DNA from: Candidatus Nanopelagicales bacterium
Lineage (GTDB): Bacteria > Actinomycetota > Actinomycetes > S36-B12 > CAIYMF01
Direction: 5' to 3'
NCBI GenBank assembly: GCA_017882705.1
Contig: JADGOZ010000156.1
Coordinates: 1-32,590 of the forward strand
Length of the DNA stretch: 32,590 nucleotides
This document shows positions 23,455 to 30,910 of the stretch, in pieces. The notes below the pieces were generated by a model that worked only from the letters and a program-made list of their open reading frames with translations, ran no database searches and was not told the origin of the DNA. Positions within the stretch are counted from its first letter, which is position 1. Each line of letters starts with the position of its first letter. The translations under genes and the position numbers were made by a program.

Positions 23455-24651
23455 GTGGCCGACATCTGGTTCGAGACCGTCGCGGAGGCGCAGCGTCGCG
23501 CGAAGAAGCGCCTGCCGAAGTCCGTGTACTCCGCGCTGCTGGCCGGTTCCGAGGCGGGTGTGTCCTACGGCGACAACGTCACGGCGTTCAACGAGCTCGG
23601 GTTCGCCCCACACGTGGCAGGGCTGTCGGGCACGCGCGACCTGTCGACGACCGTGCTGGGCCAGAGCCTCGCGATCCCGGTGATCATCTCACCGACCGGC
23701 GTCCAGGCAGTGCACCCCGACGGCGAGGTCGCCGTCGCACGTGCTGCGGCCGCGCGCGGCATCCCGATCGGGCTCTCGTCGTTCGGCAGCAAGCCGATCG
23801 AGGACGTCGCGGCGGTCGGGGCGCCGACGTTCCTGCAGGTCTACTGGATGGGCACCCGCGAGTCGATGGTCGCCCGGCTCGAGCGCGCCAAGGCCGCAGG
23901 CGCCGCGGGCATCATCCTCACCCTGGACTGGTCCTGGTCGCACCACCGCGACTGGGGCAGCCCCAAGATCCCCCAGAAGATCGACCTCCAGGCGTTCCGC
24001 CGGTTCGCCCCCGAGGCCGCGCTGCGCCCGCGCTGGGCGGTCGACTGGCTCCGTGCCGGTCTCCCTGACCTCACCACCCCGAACATCAGGCCGCTCGGCG
24101 AGCCGGCGCCGGGGTTCTTCGACGCCTACGGCGAGTGGATGATGACCCCGCCCGCCACCTGGGACGACGTCGCCTGGCTGCGGTCGCAGTGGGACGGCCC
24201 GTTCCTGCTCAAGGGCATCTGCCGGGTCGACGACGCCAAGCGAGCCGTCGACGCAGGCGTCTCTGCGATCTCGGTGACCAACCACGGCGGCAACAACCTC
24301 GACTCCACGCCAGCCCCGATCCGCACCCTCCCCGCCGTGGCGGACGCGGTCGGCGACCAGATCGAGGTCCTCCTCGACTCCGGCATCCGACGCGGCAGCG
24401 ACGTCGTCAAGGCTCTCGCGCTCGGTGCGAAGGCGGTCATGATCGGGCGCGCCTACCTGTGGGGTCTCGCGGCCAACGGCCAGACGGGCGTCGAGAACGT
24501 CCTCGACATCCTGCGCAACGGCATCGACTCCGCCGTCTACTCCCTCGGGCACTCGTCGGTCCACGAGCTGTCAGCCCGCGACGTCATCGTGCCGGAGGGG
24601 TTCCTCCGCCCGCTCGGGGTCGACGCGACCGCGGACGTGACGGCCCGCTGA
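23455..24651 (+). CDS. mftD: Mycofactocin FMN-dependent dehydrogenase MftD
   Basis: This 398-aa member of the alpha-hydroxyacid oxidase family starts at GTG 23455 after GGAGGA (23443-23448). It has 'PVIISPTGVQAVHPDGE', 'LSSFGSKPIEDVA', 'FLQVYWMG', 'LKGICRVDDAKRAVDAG', the active-site 'VTNHGGNNLD' and the phosphate loop 'DSGIRRGSDVVKALALGA'. MftD converts the MftE-released AHDP amine to the alpha-keto amide pre-mycofactocin, the redox-active form. Its stop shares bases with the mftE start (TGATG). Confidence 0.95.
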   Translation: MADIWFETVAEAQRRAKKRLPKSVYSALLAGSEAGVSYGDNVTAFNELGFAPHVAGLSGTRDLSTTVLGQSLAIPVIISPTGVQAVHPDGEVAVARAAAARGIPIGLSSFGSKPIEDVAAVGAPTFLQVYWMGTRESMVARLERAKAAGAAGIILTLDWSWSHHRDWGSPKIPQKIDLQAFRRFAPEAALRPRWAVDWLRAGLPDLTTPNIRPLGEPAPGFFDAYGEWMMTPPATWDDVAWLRSQWDGPFLLKGICRVDDAKRAVDAGVSAISVTNHGGNNLDSTPAPIRTLPAVADAVGDQIEVLLDSGIRRGSDVVKALALGAKAVMIGRAYLWGLAANGQTGVENVLDILRNGIDSAVYSLGHSSVHELSARDVIVPEGFLRPLGVDATADVTAR

Positions 24652-25397
24652 TGGCGAGCCTCCATCTCGGCGATCGTCGCTGGCCCGAGGTCGCGGAGGG
24701 CACCACCGTGCTCGTCCCGGTCGGGTCGCTCGAGCAGCACGGGCCCCACCTCCCCTTCGACACCGACACCACCATCGCGAGCGCCGTCGCCGAGGCGGCC
24801 GCGGCGTGGCTGGCCGCCGACGGAGCGGCGGTGCTCGTGGCGCCCGCAATCGCGATCGGCGCGAGCGGGGAGCACCAGGCGTTCCCGGGCACCGTCTCGA
24901 TCGGGCACGACGCCCTGCGGATGGTCGTCGTGGAGACGGTGCGCTCCCTGTCGACCTGGGCGGCGCGTGTCGTGTTCGTGAACGGCCACGGCGGGAACGT
25001 GCCGACCCTCGGTCCGGCGCTCGCGCAGATGCGCACCGAGGGCCACGACGTCTCCTGGGTCGCCTGCGCGTTCGAGTCCGCGACCGACGCCCACGCCGGA
25101 CTGGAGGAGACGTCGGTGATGCTGCACCTCGACCCGGACCGCGTCTCCATGCAGCACGCGGAGATCGGCCGGACCGAACCGCTCGCCGAGCTGCTGCCCG
25201 ACCTCATGGCGCATGGTGTGCGACCGGTGTCGCCCAACGGCGTGCTCGGGGACCCGACCCCGGCAGACGCCGCGCGCGGCAAGCTGCTCCTGCGCGGGCT
25301 GGTCGACGACGTCGTCACTGCGTTGCGATCCGGTTCGCCCGACGCCCGCGCACGTCTCACGGCGCAGCCGATGTCGGAGGCGCGTCGTGGCGCCTGA
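24651..25397 (+). CDS. mftE: Mycofactocin creatininase-family peptidase MftE
   Basis: This 248-aa creatininase-fold metallopeptidase has 'LVPVGSLEQHGPHLPFDTDT' (metal ligands Glu, His, Asp), 'GASGEHQAFPGTVSIG', 'FVNGHGGNVP' and 'DAHAGLEETSVML' in family order. MftE cleaves the modified MftA before the crosslinked Val-Tyr-derived unit. The start overlaps mftD by one base, and its last 11 bases overlap the downstream SDR start, so the operon continues past mftE. Confidence 0.95.
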   Translation: MASLHLGDRRWPEVAEGTTVLVPVGSLEQHGPHLPFDTDTTIASAVAEAAAAWLAADGAAVLVAPAIAIGASGEHQAFPGTVSIGHDALRMVVVETVRSLSTWAARVVFVNGHGGNVPTLGPALAQMRTEGHDVSWVACAFESATDAHAGLEETSVMLHLDPDRVSMQHAEIGRTEPLAELLPDLMAHGVRPVSPNGVLGDPTPADAARGKLLLRGLVDDVVTALRSGSPDARARLTAQPMSEARRGA

Positions 25398-26184
25398 GCA
25401 CGGGCGCGTCGCGCTCGTGACCGGCGCCGCCCGGGGGATCGGGGCCGCGACGGTCGACCTGCTGGTCGAGCGCGGCTACCGCGTGATGGCTCTCGACGCC
25501 GGCGGTGTCCCCCGTCCCGCCGGCGTCGAGTACGAACTCGCGAGCGAGGCGCAGCTGCACTCGCTGGTCGAACGGCACGGAGACCGCGTGCTCGTCCGCT
25601 CGCTCGACGTGCGCGACGCGTCCGCACTGGTCGACGCCGCGGCCGAGACGGTCAGCGCGTTCGGGCGGATAGACGCGGCGGTCGCGGCGGCCGCGGTCAT
25701 GGTCGGCGGAACACCACTCTGGGAGACACCCGCCGAGCACCTGCGCACGCTGCTCGACGTCGACGTCGTCGGTGTGTGGAACACCGCGTCCGCCGTCGTA
25801 CCCCACATGCTCACCGGCCCGGACCCCAGCGGCTGCCGCTTCGTCGCGATCGCGTCCGCCGCCGGGGAGCACGGCCTGTTCCGGCTGGCCGCCTACAACG
25901 CGGCCAAGCACGCCGTGATCGGCATCGTGCGCGGACTCGCCGCCGACCTCGTCGGCACGGGCGTCACGGCTGTCGCGGTGTCGCCCGGCTCGACGTCGGG
26001 CTCCATGCTGCAGGCGACGGCCCAGATCTACGGCGTCGACGCCCAGACACTGGCCGAGTCCCAGCTCCTGCGCCGTCCTCTCGAGCCGCAGGAGGTCGCG
26101 GCCACCATCGTGCACTGCTGCTCGGTCGAGGGCGCTGCCCTCAACGGCTCGGTCGTGAGCGCGACCGGAGGCTTCTCCGCCTGA
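25387..26184 (+). CDS. Mycofactocin-locus SDR family oxidoreductase
   Basis: This 265-aa SDR starts at GTG 25387 within mftE. Motifs are 'VALVTGAARGIGAATVDLL', the catalytic Ser in 'AIASAAGEHG' and 'YNAAK', with 'VSPGSTSGSML' in place of the usual PG(x)3T loop. The Ala-rich 'VAAAAVMVGG' takes the place of NNAG. It resembles the SDR subfamily encoded right after mftE in many actinobacteria (mycofactocin-coupled SDR). It probably uses bound NAD and mycofactocin as acceptor, though it could instead handle a mycofactocin intermediate. A hairpin at 26183-26202 overlaps its stop. Confidence 0.88.
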   Translation: MAPEHGRVALVTGAARGIGAATVDLLVERGYRVMALDAGGVPRPAGVEYELASEAQLHSLVERHGDRVLVRSLDVRDASALVDAAAETVSAFGRIDAAVAAAAVMVGGTPLWETPAEHLRTLLDVDVVGVWNTASAVVPHMLTGPDPSGCRFVAIASAAGEHGLFRLAAYNAAKHAVIGIVRGLAADLVGTGVTAVAVSPGSTSGSMLQATAQIYGVDAQTLAESQLLRRPLEPQEVAATIVHCCSVEGAALNGSVVSATGGFSA

Positions 26185-26202
26185 GGTGGGCTCGTCCACC
26201 TC
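26183..26202 (+). terminator. Perfect 7-bp hairpin at the end of the mft operon
   Basis: GAGGTGG (26183-26189), loop GCTCGT, CCACCTC (26196-26202) forms a perfect stem that begins in the SDR stop codon. There is no U-tail, so it is a weak or factor-assisted terminator at best, or an mRNA 3'-end stabiliser separating the mft genes from the small ORF and ridA-like gene. Confidence 0.4.
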
Positions 26203-26239
26203 GCTGGAGGCTCCTCGGGAAACCATGAGAAGAGGCGTC

Positions 26240-26338
26240 ATGGCACCGCACCTCGTCGATCTCGACCTGGACCTCGCACGGGTCACCACGCTGCTGCGAT
26301 CCGGCGGCAGCGCTCCGCAGGAGGTGAGCAGCCAATGA
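26240..26338 (+). CDS. Short ORF of unknown function, coupled to the RidA-like gene
   Basis: This 32-codon ORF has ATG 26240 and a good ribosome site (GAGAAGAGG, 26227-26235). An alternative ATG at 26225 would add five residues. The peptide has an amphipathic acidic stretch 'LVDLDLDLARVTTLLR' and a polar tail. Its TGA overlaps the ATG of the RidA-like gene (ATGA, 26335-26338). The ribosome site and overlap argue that it is translated. It matches nothing I recognise and could be a leader peptide, a small partner protein or the worn-down 5' piece of a lost gene. Confidence 0.35.
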   Translation: MAPHLVDLDLDLARVTTLLRSGGSAPQEVSSQ

Positions 26339-26730
26339 CGACGCGAACCGGCGTCCCCGGCTCGCGCGGGGAGTCCGGACGCGCGGCGTACTCAGCAGCT
26401 GTCCGCGTCGGCGACCTCGTGTTCGTCTCGGGTCAGGTCGCGATGAACGATGACGGGGAGCCGGTGGGCCACGGTGACTTCCAGGCACAGGCGCAGGTGG
26501 CTCTCGAACGCCTGCGCGACGTGCTGGACGCCGCCGGGAGCGGTCTGGGCCACGTCGCCAAGGTCACGATCTTCGTCACGGACAGGGACCACATCGCGGC
26601 GTTGCCCGCCCTGCGCCGGCAGTGGTTCCGGGAGCCGTACCCCGCCGACACCACCGTCGTCGTCGCGTCACTGGCCCACGCGGAATGGCTGATCGAGATA
26701 GACGCCGTCGCAGTCGTGCCTCCAGGCTGA
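26335..26730 (+). CDS. RidA family protein (YjgF/YER057c/UK114)
   Basis: This is a 131-aa RidA-like protein: 'YSAAVRVGDLVFVSGQVAMN', 'QVALERLRDVLDAAGSGL', 'VAKVTIFVTDRDHIAALPALR' and the C-terminal 'LIEIDAVAVVPP'. Archetypal RidA deaminates 2-aminoacrylate-type imines with an Arg just before the V/I-E-I-E strand. Here that position reads Trp-Leu ('EWLIEID'), so this is a non-archetypal Rid branch that may lack imine deaminase activity. In a pathway with amide or amine release it could still handle reactive enamines. Its start is coupled to the short ORF. Confidence 0.88.
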   Translation: MTTRTGVPGSRGESGRAAYSAAVRVGDLVFVSGQVAMNDDGEPVGHGDFQAQAQVALERLRDVLDAAGSGLGHVAKVTIFVTDRDHIAALPALRRQWFREPYPADTTVVVASLAHAEWLIEIDAVAVVPPG

Positions 26731-26791
26731 GCGGCAGGCACCGGTTCCGGTCGCCGGTCTCCACCGACGTGAGCGGGCTCGGGCCGGAGGC

Positions 26792-27775
26792 TCAGGCGAA
26801 CGTCAGGACGATCCGGCCCCTGATCCCGCCGGCGTGCAGCCGGGCGTGCGCCTCGGCGGCCCGCTCTGCAGGGAGGGTGTCGAGCACACGCGTGGTGAGC
26901 GCACCCGACTCCACCTGCGCGACGATCTGCTCCAGGCGCTCGGTGTCCTCCGCCCAGCCGGCGACGAAGACCCGGTGCAGCTGGATCCCGCGGTCCGCCG
27001 GGCCCTCCCAGCCTTGCAGAGCCACCATGCGCCCGCCGTCGGCCAACGCGCCGAGCGCGCGCTCGTCGAGGATGCCTGCATCCGCCAGCCCTGTCGCGCC
27101 GCCGGGCAGCAACGACCGAACGGCCGGAACGAAGCCGTCACCTCGCGGAACCACGTGGTCCGCTCCGAAGGACCGCACGAGATCCTCGTCAGCGGGAGCC
27201 GCGTCGGCGATGACCACCAGGCCGTCGAGCTTGGCGAGCTGGATGATGAAACCACCGAGCACCCCGGGTGCTCCCGTGACGACCAGCGGCTCCGACGGAC
27301 GAAGGGCAAGCGTGTCCAGGGTGACGCGGGCCGTCATGGCGTTCATGAGGAACGTCGAGGCCGTGACGTGGTCGCTGCCGCGTGGCGCTCGGACGACACT
27401 GGCCGCGGGCAGGACGACGTAGTCCGCGTAGGCACCGCCCGACGGGCTCAGCGGCTGCACGAGGGCCACGACCCGATCGCCCACGGCCAGCCGACCGTCG
27501 TTGTCCGGCCCCACCTCATCGACGACGCCGGCCGCATCCATCCCAGGTACGTAGGGGGGTCGGACGTCGTGCATCCGTGCGGCGTAGCCGCCAGCCCTGA
27601 GCGCCGCATCGGTCGGGCTCACGGCGGCAGCGTGGACGCGGATCCGAACCTCGCGGGGGCCGGTCTCCGGTAGCGGCAGCTCGAGGGTCTGCAAGGTCTC
27701 CGGGCCGCCGAACTCGTACAGCCCGATCGCACGCATGGTGCGGTGGGACTCCAGCGTCTGGTCGTCGTGGGACAT
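26792..27775 (-). CDS. Quinone oxidoreductase-like MDR (zinc-free)
   Basis: This is a 327-aa medium-chain dehydrogenase/reductase with a GroES-like N-terminal domain ('RAIGLYEFGGPETLQTLELP', 'HAAAVSPTDAALRAGG', 'GMDAAGVVDEVG') and a Rossmann domain ('VVTGAPGVLGGFIIQLAKL'). Zinc-ligand Cys and His residues are absent, as in QOR/zeta-crystallin types that reduce quinones or enones with NADPH. ATG 27775 has AGAGGATC upstream; a shorter start at 27736 (MRAIGL) is possible. The open frame continues upstream to 28450 only because it passes through the tRNA region, so the longer version is rejected. It is convergent with ridA, 61 bp apart. Confidence 0.85.
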   Translation of the reverse strand: MSHDDQTLESHRTMRAIGLYEFGGPETLQTLELPLPETGPREVRIRVHAAAVSPTDAALRAGGYAARMHDVRPPYVPGMDAAGVVDEVGPDNDGRLAVGDRVVALVQPLSPSGGAYADYVVLPAASVVRAPRGSDHVTASTFLMNAMTARVTLDTLALRPSEPLVVTGAPGVLGGFIIQLAKLDGLVVIADAAPADEDLVRSFGADHVVPRGDGFVPAVRSLLPGGATGLADAGILDERALGALADGGRMVALQGWEGPADRGIQLHRVFVAGWAEDTERLEQIVAQVESGALTTRVLDTLPAERAAEAHARLHAGGIRGRIVLTFA

Positions 27776-28092
27776 CGGTGTGATCCTCTCGTTCGGGGAC
27801 GAGTCGAACCCGCCGACCCTGGCCTTGGAGATGGTAGGTCCACCACCGGCAGACCATGCAGGTGGCCGCGCCCTCGCCGGGAGAACGGCTTTCGAGGACT
27901 CCGCTGCGGCCCCATACCCGTGCGGTCGGCACCAGCGTGGGACACTCCCCGCGAGTGCTGCCCGTCCCCGGCTTGCCGGGATGGGCGATCCTCGTCCGTA
28001 CCAGGACGGTACCCAGATCGACGCCGGCGAGTGCTTTCGTGCCAACGTCGAGACAGTGGAATCGGTTGGTACGGTGGAGGATCGAAGCACCA
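27776..28092. other. Intergenic region without a recognised gene
   Basis: This 317-bp stretch lies between the MDR start and tRNA-Ser. I see no supported coding frame. A small hairpin-capable segment occurs at 27998-28012 (GTACC-aggac-GGTAC). Just before the tRNA, TACGGT (28070-28075) could serve as a tRNA promoter -10 box without a good -35. Confidence 0.4.
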
Positions 28093-28177
28093 GGAGGGCT
28101 CGCATAGTGGCCGAGTGCGGCGGTCTTGAAAACCGCTGGGTAGCGATACCCCGAGGGTTCGAATCCCTCGCCCTCCG
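28093..28177 (+). tRNA. tRNA-Ser (anticodon UGA)
   Basis: This is an 85-nt type II tRNA. The acceptor stem GGAGGGC (28093-28099) pairs with GCCCTCC (28170-28176), with discriminator G at 28177 and no encoded CCA. The anticodon stem GCGGT/ACCGC encloses the loop CTTGAAA, giving anticodon TGA (reads UCA). A long variable arm (TGGGTAGCGATACCC region) and the T-arm GAGGG-TTCGAAT-CCCTC are perfect. Serine tRNA genes are common integration sites, and accessory genes follow directly. Confidence 0.97.
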
Positions 28178-28313
28178 CTCGCTGACCTGCAGGTCTACCT
28201 GATTTCGGGTCGTCGTGAATCGGCGGCCCGGGAGTTTCGTGCCCCAACCGTGCCCCAACGAAGGGCACGGGCCGGTCTCCGAAGGGCCACGGCGGGTCCC
28301 CACGGTCGCCGTC

Positions 28314-28685
28314 ATGCCACGGGTGGCTTGCCTCGTCGGAATGCACGAGTCCGCCGGCAAACGCATCCCCGCGGGCAGCCGGCCCGGGAACAAGTGGCTC
28401 GCCTCGATGTTCGTGGAAGCCGCGAACTCCGCCGCCCGCTGCAAAGACACCTACCTCGCCGCCCAGTTCGCCCGGATCGCCTCACGTCGCGGCCACGGCC
28501 GAGCAGCAGTCGCGGTCGCGCACTCCATGCTCGTGTCCGCCTACTGGATGCTCGAACGTGACGAGCCCTACCAGGACCTCGGCCCTGACTGGCTCACCAA
28601 ACGCAACGACGAAGAGCACGCACGACGCCTCGTCGCGCAGCTCGAACGCCTCGGCCACACCGTCGTTCTCGACCCTGTCGCCTGA
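28314..28685 (+). pseudogene. IS110-family transposase, C-terminal remnant
   Basis: The frame to TGA 28685 encodes only the C-terminal (Tnp_20/IS116-IS110-IS902) part of an IS110-type transposase: 'MHESAGKRIPAGSRPGNKW', 'AANSAARCKDTYLAAQFARI', 'GRAAVAVAHSMLVSAYWML' and 'DLGPDWLTKRNDEEHARRL'. The N-terminal DEDD nuclease domain (about 250 aa) is absent, and sequence upstream of about 28340 does not resemble the family. It is an immobile fragment. Intact members excise and insert without terminal inverted repeats, so its borders cannot be defined. A perfect hairpin at 28721-28741 lies 36 bp downstream. Confidence 0.85.
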
Positions 28686-28720
28686 CACCTGGAACCGCGG
28701 AAACCCGTCACGGGGTGGCT

Positions 28721-28741
28721 CATCCGGGCTACGCCCGGATG
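28721..28741. repeat. Perfect 9-bp stem-loop downstream of the IS110 remnant
   Basis: CATCCGGGC (28721-28729) - TAC - GCCCGGATG (28733-28741) is a perfect hairpin with no T-run. It may be a terminator stem for the remnant or part of the right flank of the original insertion sequence. Confidence 0.5.
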
Positions 28742-28938
28742 CTGTCGCGCCCACCTGGACGTCATTCTCGGGTCAGTCTCCGTGAATGCCGCCGTCGACC
28801 GCTTCGCCGCCCGAGCACCCAGTGCAAGAGGAGTGCGAGCAGATGGGTTGTCGCATCTGCGCAACTGCCGGACCGCTGCAGTCGTGGACCCGACAAGCGA
28901 TCTCCCGGGCGATCAGGGGAGATGAGCCGGAGGATGGA

Positions 28939-28980
28939 CACTACGCATGGTCCGGGTTTATCGTCGACTTATGCGTAGTG
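28939..28980. promoter_or_regulatory. 10-bp inverted repeat around the MNT gene promoter, candidate autoregulatory operator
   Basis: CACTACGCAT (28939-28948) and ATGCGTAGTG (28971-28980) are perfect inverted copies, 32 bp apart start to start (three helical turns). Between and over them lie TGGACA (28935-28940) and TATCGT (28959-28964), an 18-bp-spaced promoter. The right arm begins at the start codon ATG 28971. A wHTH antitoxin bound to both arms would cover the -35 and the start site. Confidence 0.6.
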
Positions 28981-29555
28981 ATGCTCCCGTGCTCGCGCCG
29001 ACGTTCCGGTCGCGCACCCAGGGGGACCTGCTCGCGCTAGTGCTGCTGCACCCGGATCAGGAGTGGACGCTGAGCGACCTGTCCCGCGAGCTCGGTGTCC
29101 CGTTGACCACCGTGCAGAGCGAGGTCGGGCGGCTGGCCGACGGCGGTGTGCTGACGACCCGCAAAGTCGGTCGCGCCCGCGTGGTGCGCGTCAATACCGC
29201 CAGCCCGGCGGTCGCGCCGCTGACCCAGCTGACCCTGGTCACGTTCGGTCCGCAGACAGTGGTCGGGGACGAGTTCGCGACTCTGGGCGCTGAGCGGGTG
29301 GTGGTATTCGGTTCGTGGGCTGCGCGCTATCACGGCGAGGTCGGCCCGCTGCCGGCCGACATCGACGTCCTGGTCGTCGGGGACGGCATCGACCGGGCCA
29401 CGGTCTATGCCGCAGCGGAGCGCGCGGAGGCGCGCCTGGGGCTGGCGGTCAACCCCGTGCTGCGCCCAGCGGGCTCGTGGACCGATGCCGCGGGCGACGC
29501 GCTGCTGACCGAGATCCAGTCCCGGCCCTTCGTCGACGTCACGGCGGCGTCGTGA
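28971..29555 (+). CDS. wHTH + MNT-type nucleotidyltransferase protein (antitoxin-like)
   Basis: This is a 194-aa two-domain protein. The N-terminal winged helix (residues about 10-75) has 'DLLALVLLHPDQEWTLSDLS', 'LGVPLTTVQSEVGRLADGG' and a wing 'KVGRARVVRVN'. The C-terminal minimal nucleotidyltransferase has 'VVVFGSWAARYHGE' (Gly-Ser near 114) and 'PADIDVLVVG' with Asp130-x-Asp132. Such MNT proteins neutralise partner HEPN toxins, sometimes by AMPylation. ATG 28971 is chosen because the predicted -10 (TATCGT) ends 6 nt upstream, which implies a leaderless mRNA; the longer frame from 28947 would start inside the promoter. Its stop overlaps the HEPN start (GTGA). Confidence 0.85.
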   Translation: MRSDAPVLAPTFRSRTQGDLLALVLLHPDQEWTLSDLSRELGVPLTTVQSEVGRLADGGVLTTRKVGRARVVRVNTASPAVAPLTQLTLVTFGPQTVVGDEFATLGAERVVVFGSWAARYHGEVGPLPADIDVLVVGDGIDRATVYAAAERAEARLGLAVNPVLRPAGSWTDAAGDALLTEIQSRPFVDVTAAS

Positions 29556-30000
29556 CCTGGGAGCGGGGTCGGCCGACAGTCGAGCAGCTGCTCGACGACG
29601 GCCGCCTCGAGCGAGTCACCGGGGCCGCCGCGGACGGCACCCACTGGCTCACCTCTGCCACTGCGCTGCTCGAGTCCGCGCGCCGCGAGAGCGAGAGCAA
29701 CCCGCCTACGTCCTCGCCTACGACGCGGCACGTAAAGCGTGTACGGCGCTGATCGCCCACCAGGGCTTGCGGACCAAGACGACCGGTCACCACGTGACCG
29801 TCGAGCAGGTCGTCCGCGCGCAGTTCGGTGGCCCGTTCGAAGGGTTCGGAACGCTCCGACGGCGTCGCTCCGAGATCGAGTACCCGCAGCGCCCCGGCGA
29901 CGACATCGACGTCACCGAGGTCCCTGCCGCCGTCACGTCAGCCGAGCAGATCCTCGAGGCAGCCAGACAATTGCTCCCCCGGCTCTCGCTCTTCCGATAG
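29552..30000 (+). pseudogene. HEPN-domain toxin-like protein, split by a one-base frameshift
   Basis: GTG 29552 overlaps the MNT stop. The frame reads 'TWERGRPTVEQLLDDGRLE', 'HWLTSATALLESARRESES' and then loses sense after 'ESNP' at 29701-29703, ending at 29752. A second frame continues exactly there with 'AYVLAYDAARKACTALIAHQ', 'GHHVTVEQVVRAQFGG' and 'LRRRRSEIEYP' to 30000. Adding one C to the CCC at 29701-29703 restores a 149-aa HEPN protein of the SAV_6107-like type, with the Arg-rich ...EYP motif in the last helix. Either the toxin is inactivated or the base call is wrong. The intact antitoxin beside a dead toxin would be consistent with decay. Confidence 0.75.
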
Positions 30001-30189
30001 AGCGACCCCCGCCGTAACAGCACTCCGAAGCAGCGGCGCCGCACCGACGAAGATGCAAGCTCTATCGGCACTTCGAGGGCGCCCGGAGGTTCGTTGGCGT
30101 TGCCTCTCTATCGTGTTCGGCCGTGCGCTCGAGCCCGGCTGCGCTACCTTCCGCAGGAGGGCAACCGTGCCCAAAGAAGGAGGCCTCAG

Positions 30190-30576
30190 ATGGCCACGAA
30201 CAAGGACATCGTCGAAGGCGTCTACGCGAGTTTCGTTCAAGGCGACGTGCCCGCAGTCCTCGGCGCCATGGCCGACGACATCCAGTGGACCGAAGCTGAC
30301 GGATTCCCTCTCGCAGGCACCTACGTTGGTCCTCAGGCCGTGCTCGAAGGCGTCTTCATGCGACTCGGGGAGATCGGCGATGACTACGCCGTGGTGCCCG
30401 AGCAGTTCGTCGCCGACGGTGACACAGTCGTCGTGCTTGGGCACTACGCGTGGAAGCACAAGAGCTCCGGAGAGCCGGCCGTCGTGAAGATGGCCCACGT
30501 GTTGACCTTGGACGGCGGCAAGATCGCCACCTTTCAGCAGCACGTCGACACCGTCCGGGTTCGCGAACTCAGCTGA
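30190..30576 (+). CDS. SnoaL-like / nuclear transport factor 2 family protein
   Basis: This is a 128-aa protein with ATG 30190 and an excellent ribosome site AAGAAGGAGG (30174-30183). The sequence 'IVEGVYASFVQGDVPAVLGA', 'DDIQWTEADGFPLAGTYVGP' and 'VMAHVLTLDGGKI'-type C-terminal strand ('KMAHVLTLDGGKIATFQQH') fit the SnoaL/NTF2 alpha+beta cone fold. Members include isomerases, cyclases, hydrolases and simple binding proteins. No catalytic assignment can be made. It is a single gene between the HEPN remnant and the recombinase. Confidence 0.85.
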   Translation: MATNKDIVEGVYASFVQGDVPAVLGAMADDIQWTEADGFPLAGTYVGPQAVLEGVFMRLGEIGDDYAVVPEQFVADGDTVVVLGHYAWKHKSSGEPAVVKMAHVLTLDGGKIATFQQHVDTVRVRELS

Positions 30577-30910
30577 GCCCCTCATCGGCGGACGCGGACC
30601 TGACCGACGGGGTTGCGACGTGCGCCACTAGTGGGACCGCCCGCTGGTCTTGGTGACCGTCCCGGGGGGCCCGGTCGCCCATGAAAGGGTGCTGCAGAAC
30701 GGCACGTGTGCGCTGACCGACAGCCTTCATGCTTTGGTGCACTTGGAGCCCTCGACTTTGAGACGCAGGCTTGTCTCGGTCCAAGTCCGGGTTCGTCCAC
30801 CGTTATCGAAGTGCGCGAACAAGGAGACGCATTGCCCGACCACAGGTAATTCGGTGACTTCCGCTGGAACCTGTCCACAGGTGTCTTTCGGGCTCGACGT
30901 GCTGGGTCCG
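30577..30910. other. Intergenic region upstream of the recombinase
   Basis: This 334-bp stretch is lower in GC than the catabolic genes. A plus-strand frame stays open from 30650, but its early residues do not resemble integrases, so I treat most of it as non-coding leader. AAGGAGA at 30821-30827 has no in-frame start at a suitable distance. GTG 30854, 30881 or 30899 are alternative recombinase starts. Confidence 0.35.

Noticed and set aside
27790..27860. Possible minus-strand tRNA (GGGTTCGACTC-like T-loop)
   Set aside because: The T-stem does not pair (GCGGG against CGTCC) and no matching acceptor 5' strand exists at the right distance.
26792..28450. A single 552-codon minus-strand frame joining the MDR gene to sequence across the tRNA
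   Set aside because: Only the part up to 27775 resembles an MDR. The extension reads through tRNA-Ser and intergenic DNA, giving the GEGFEPSG-type artefact typical of tRNA shadows.
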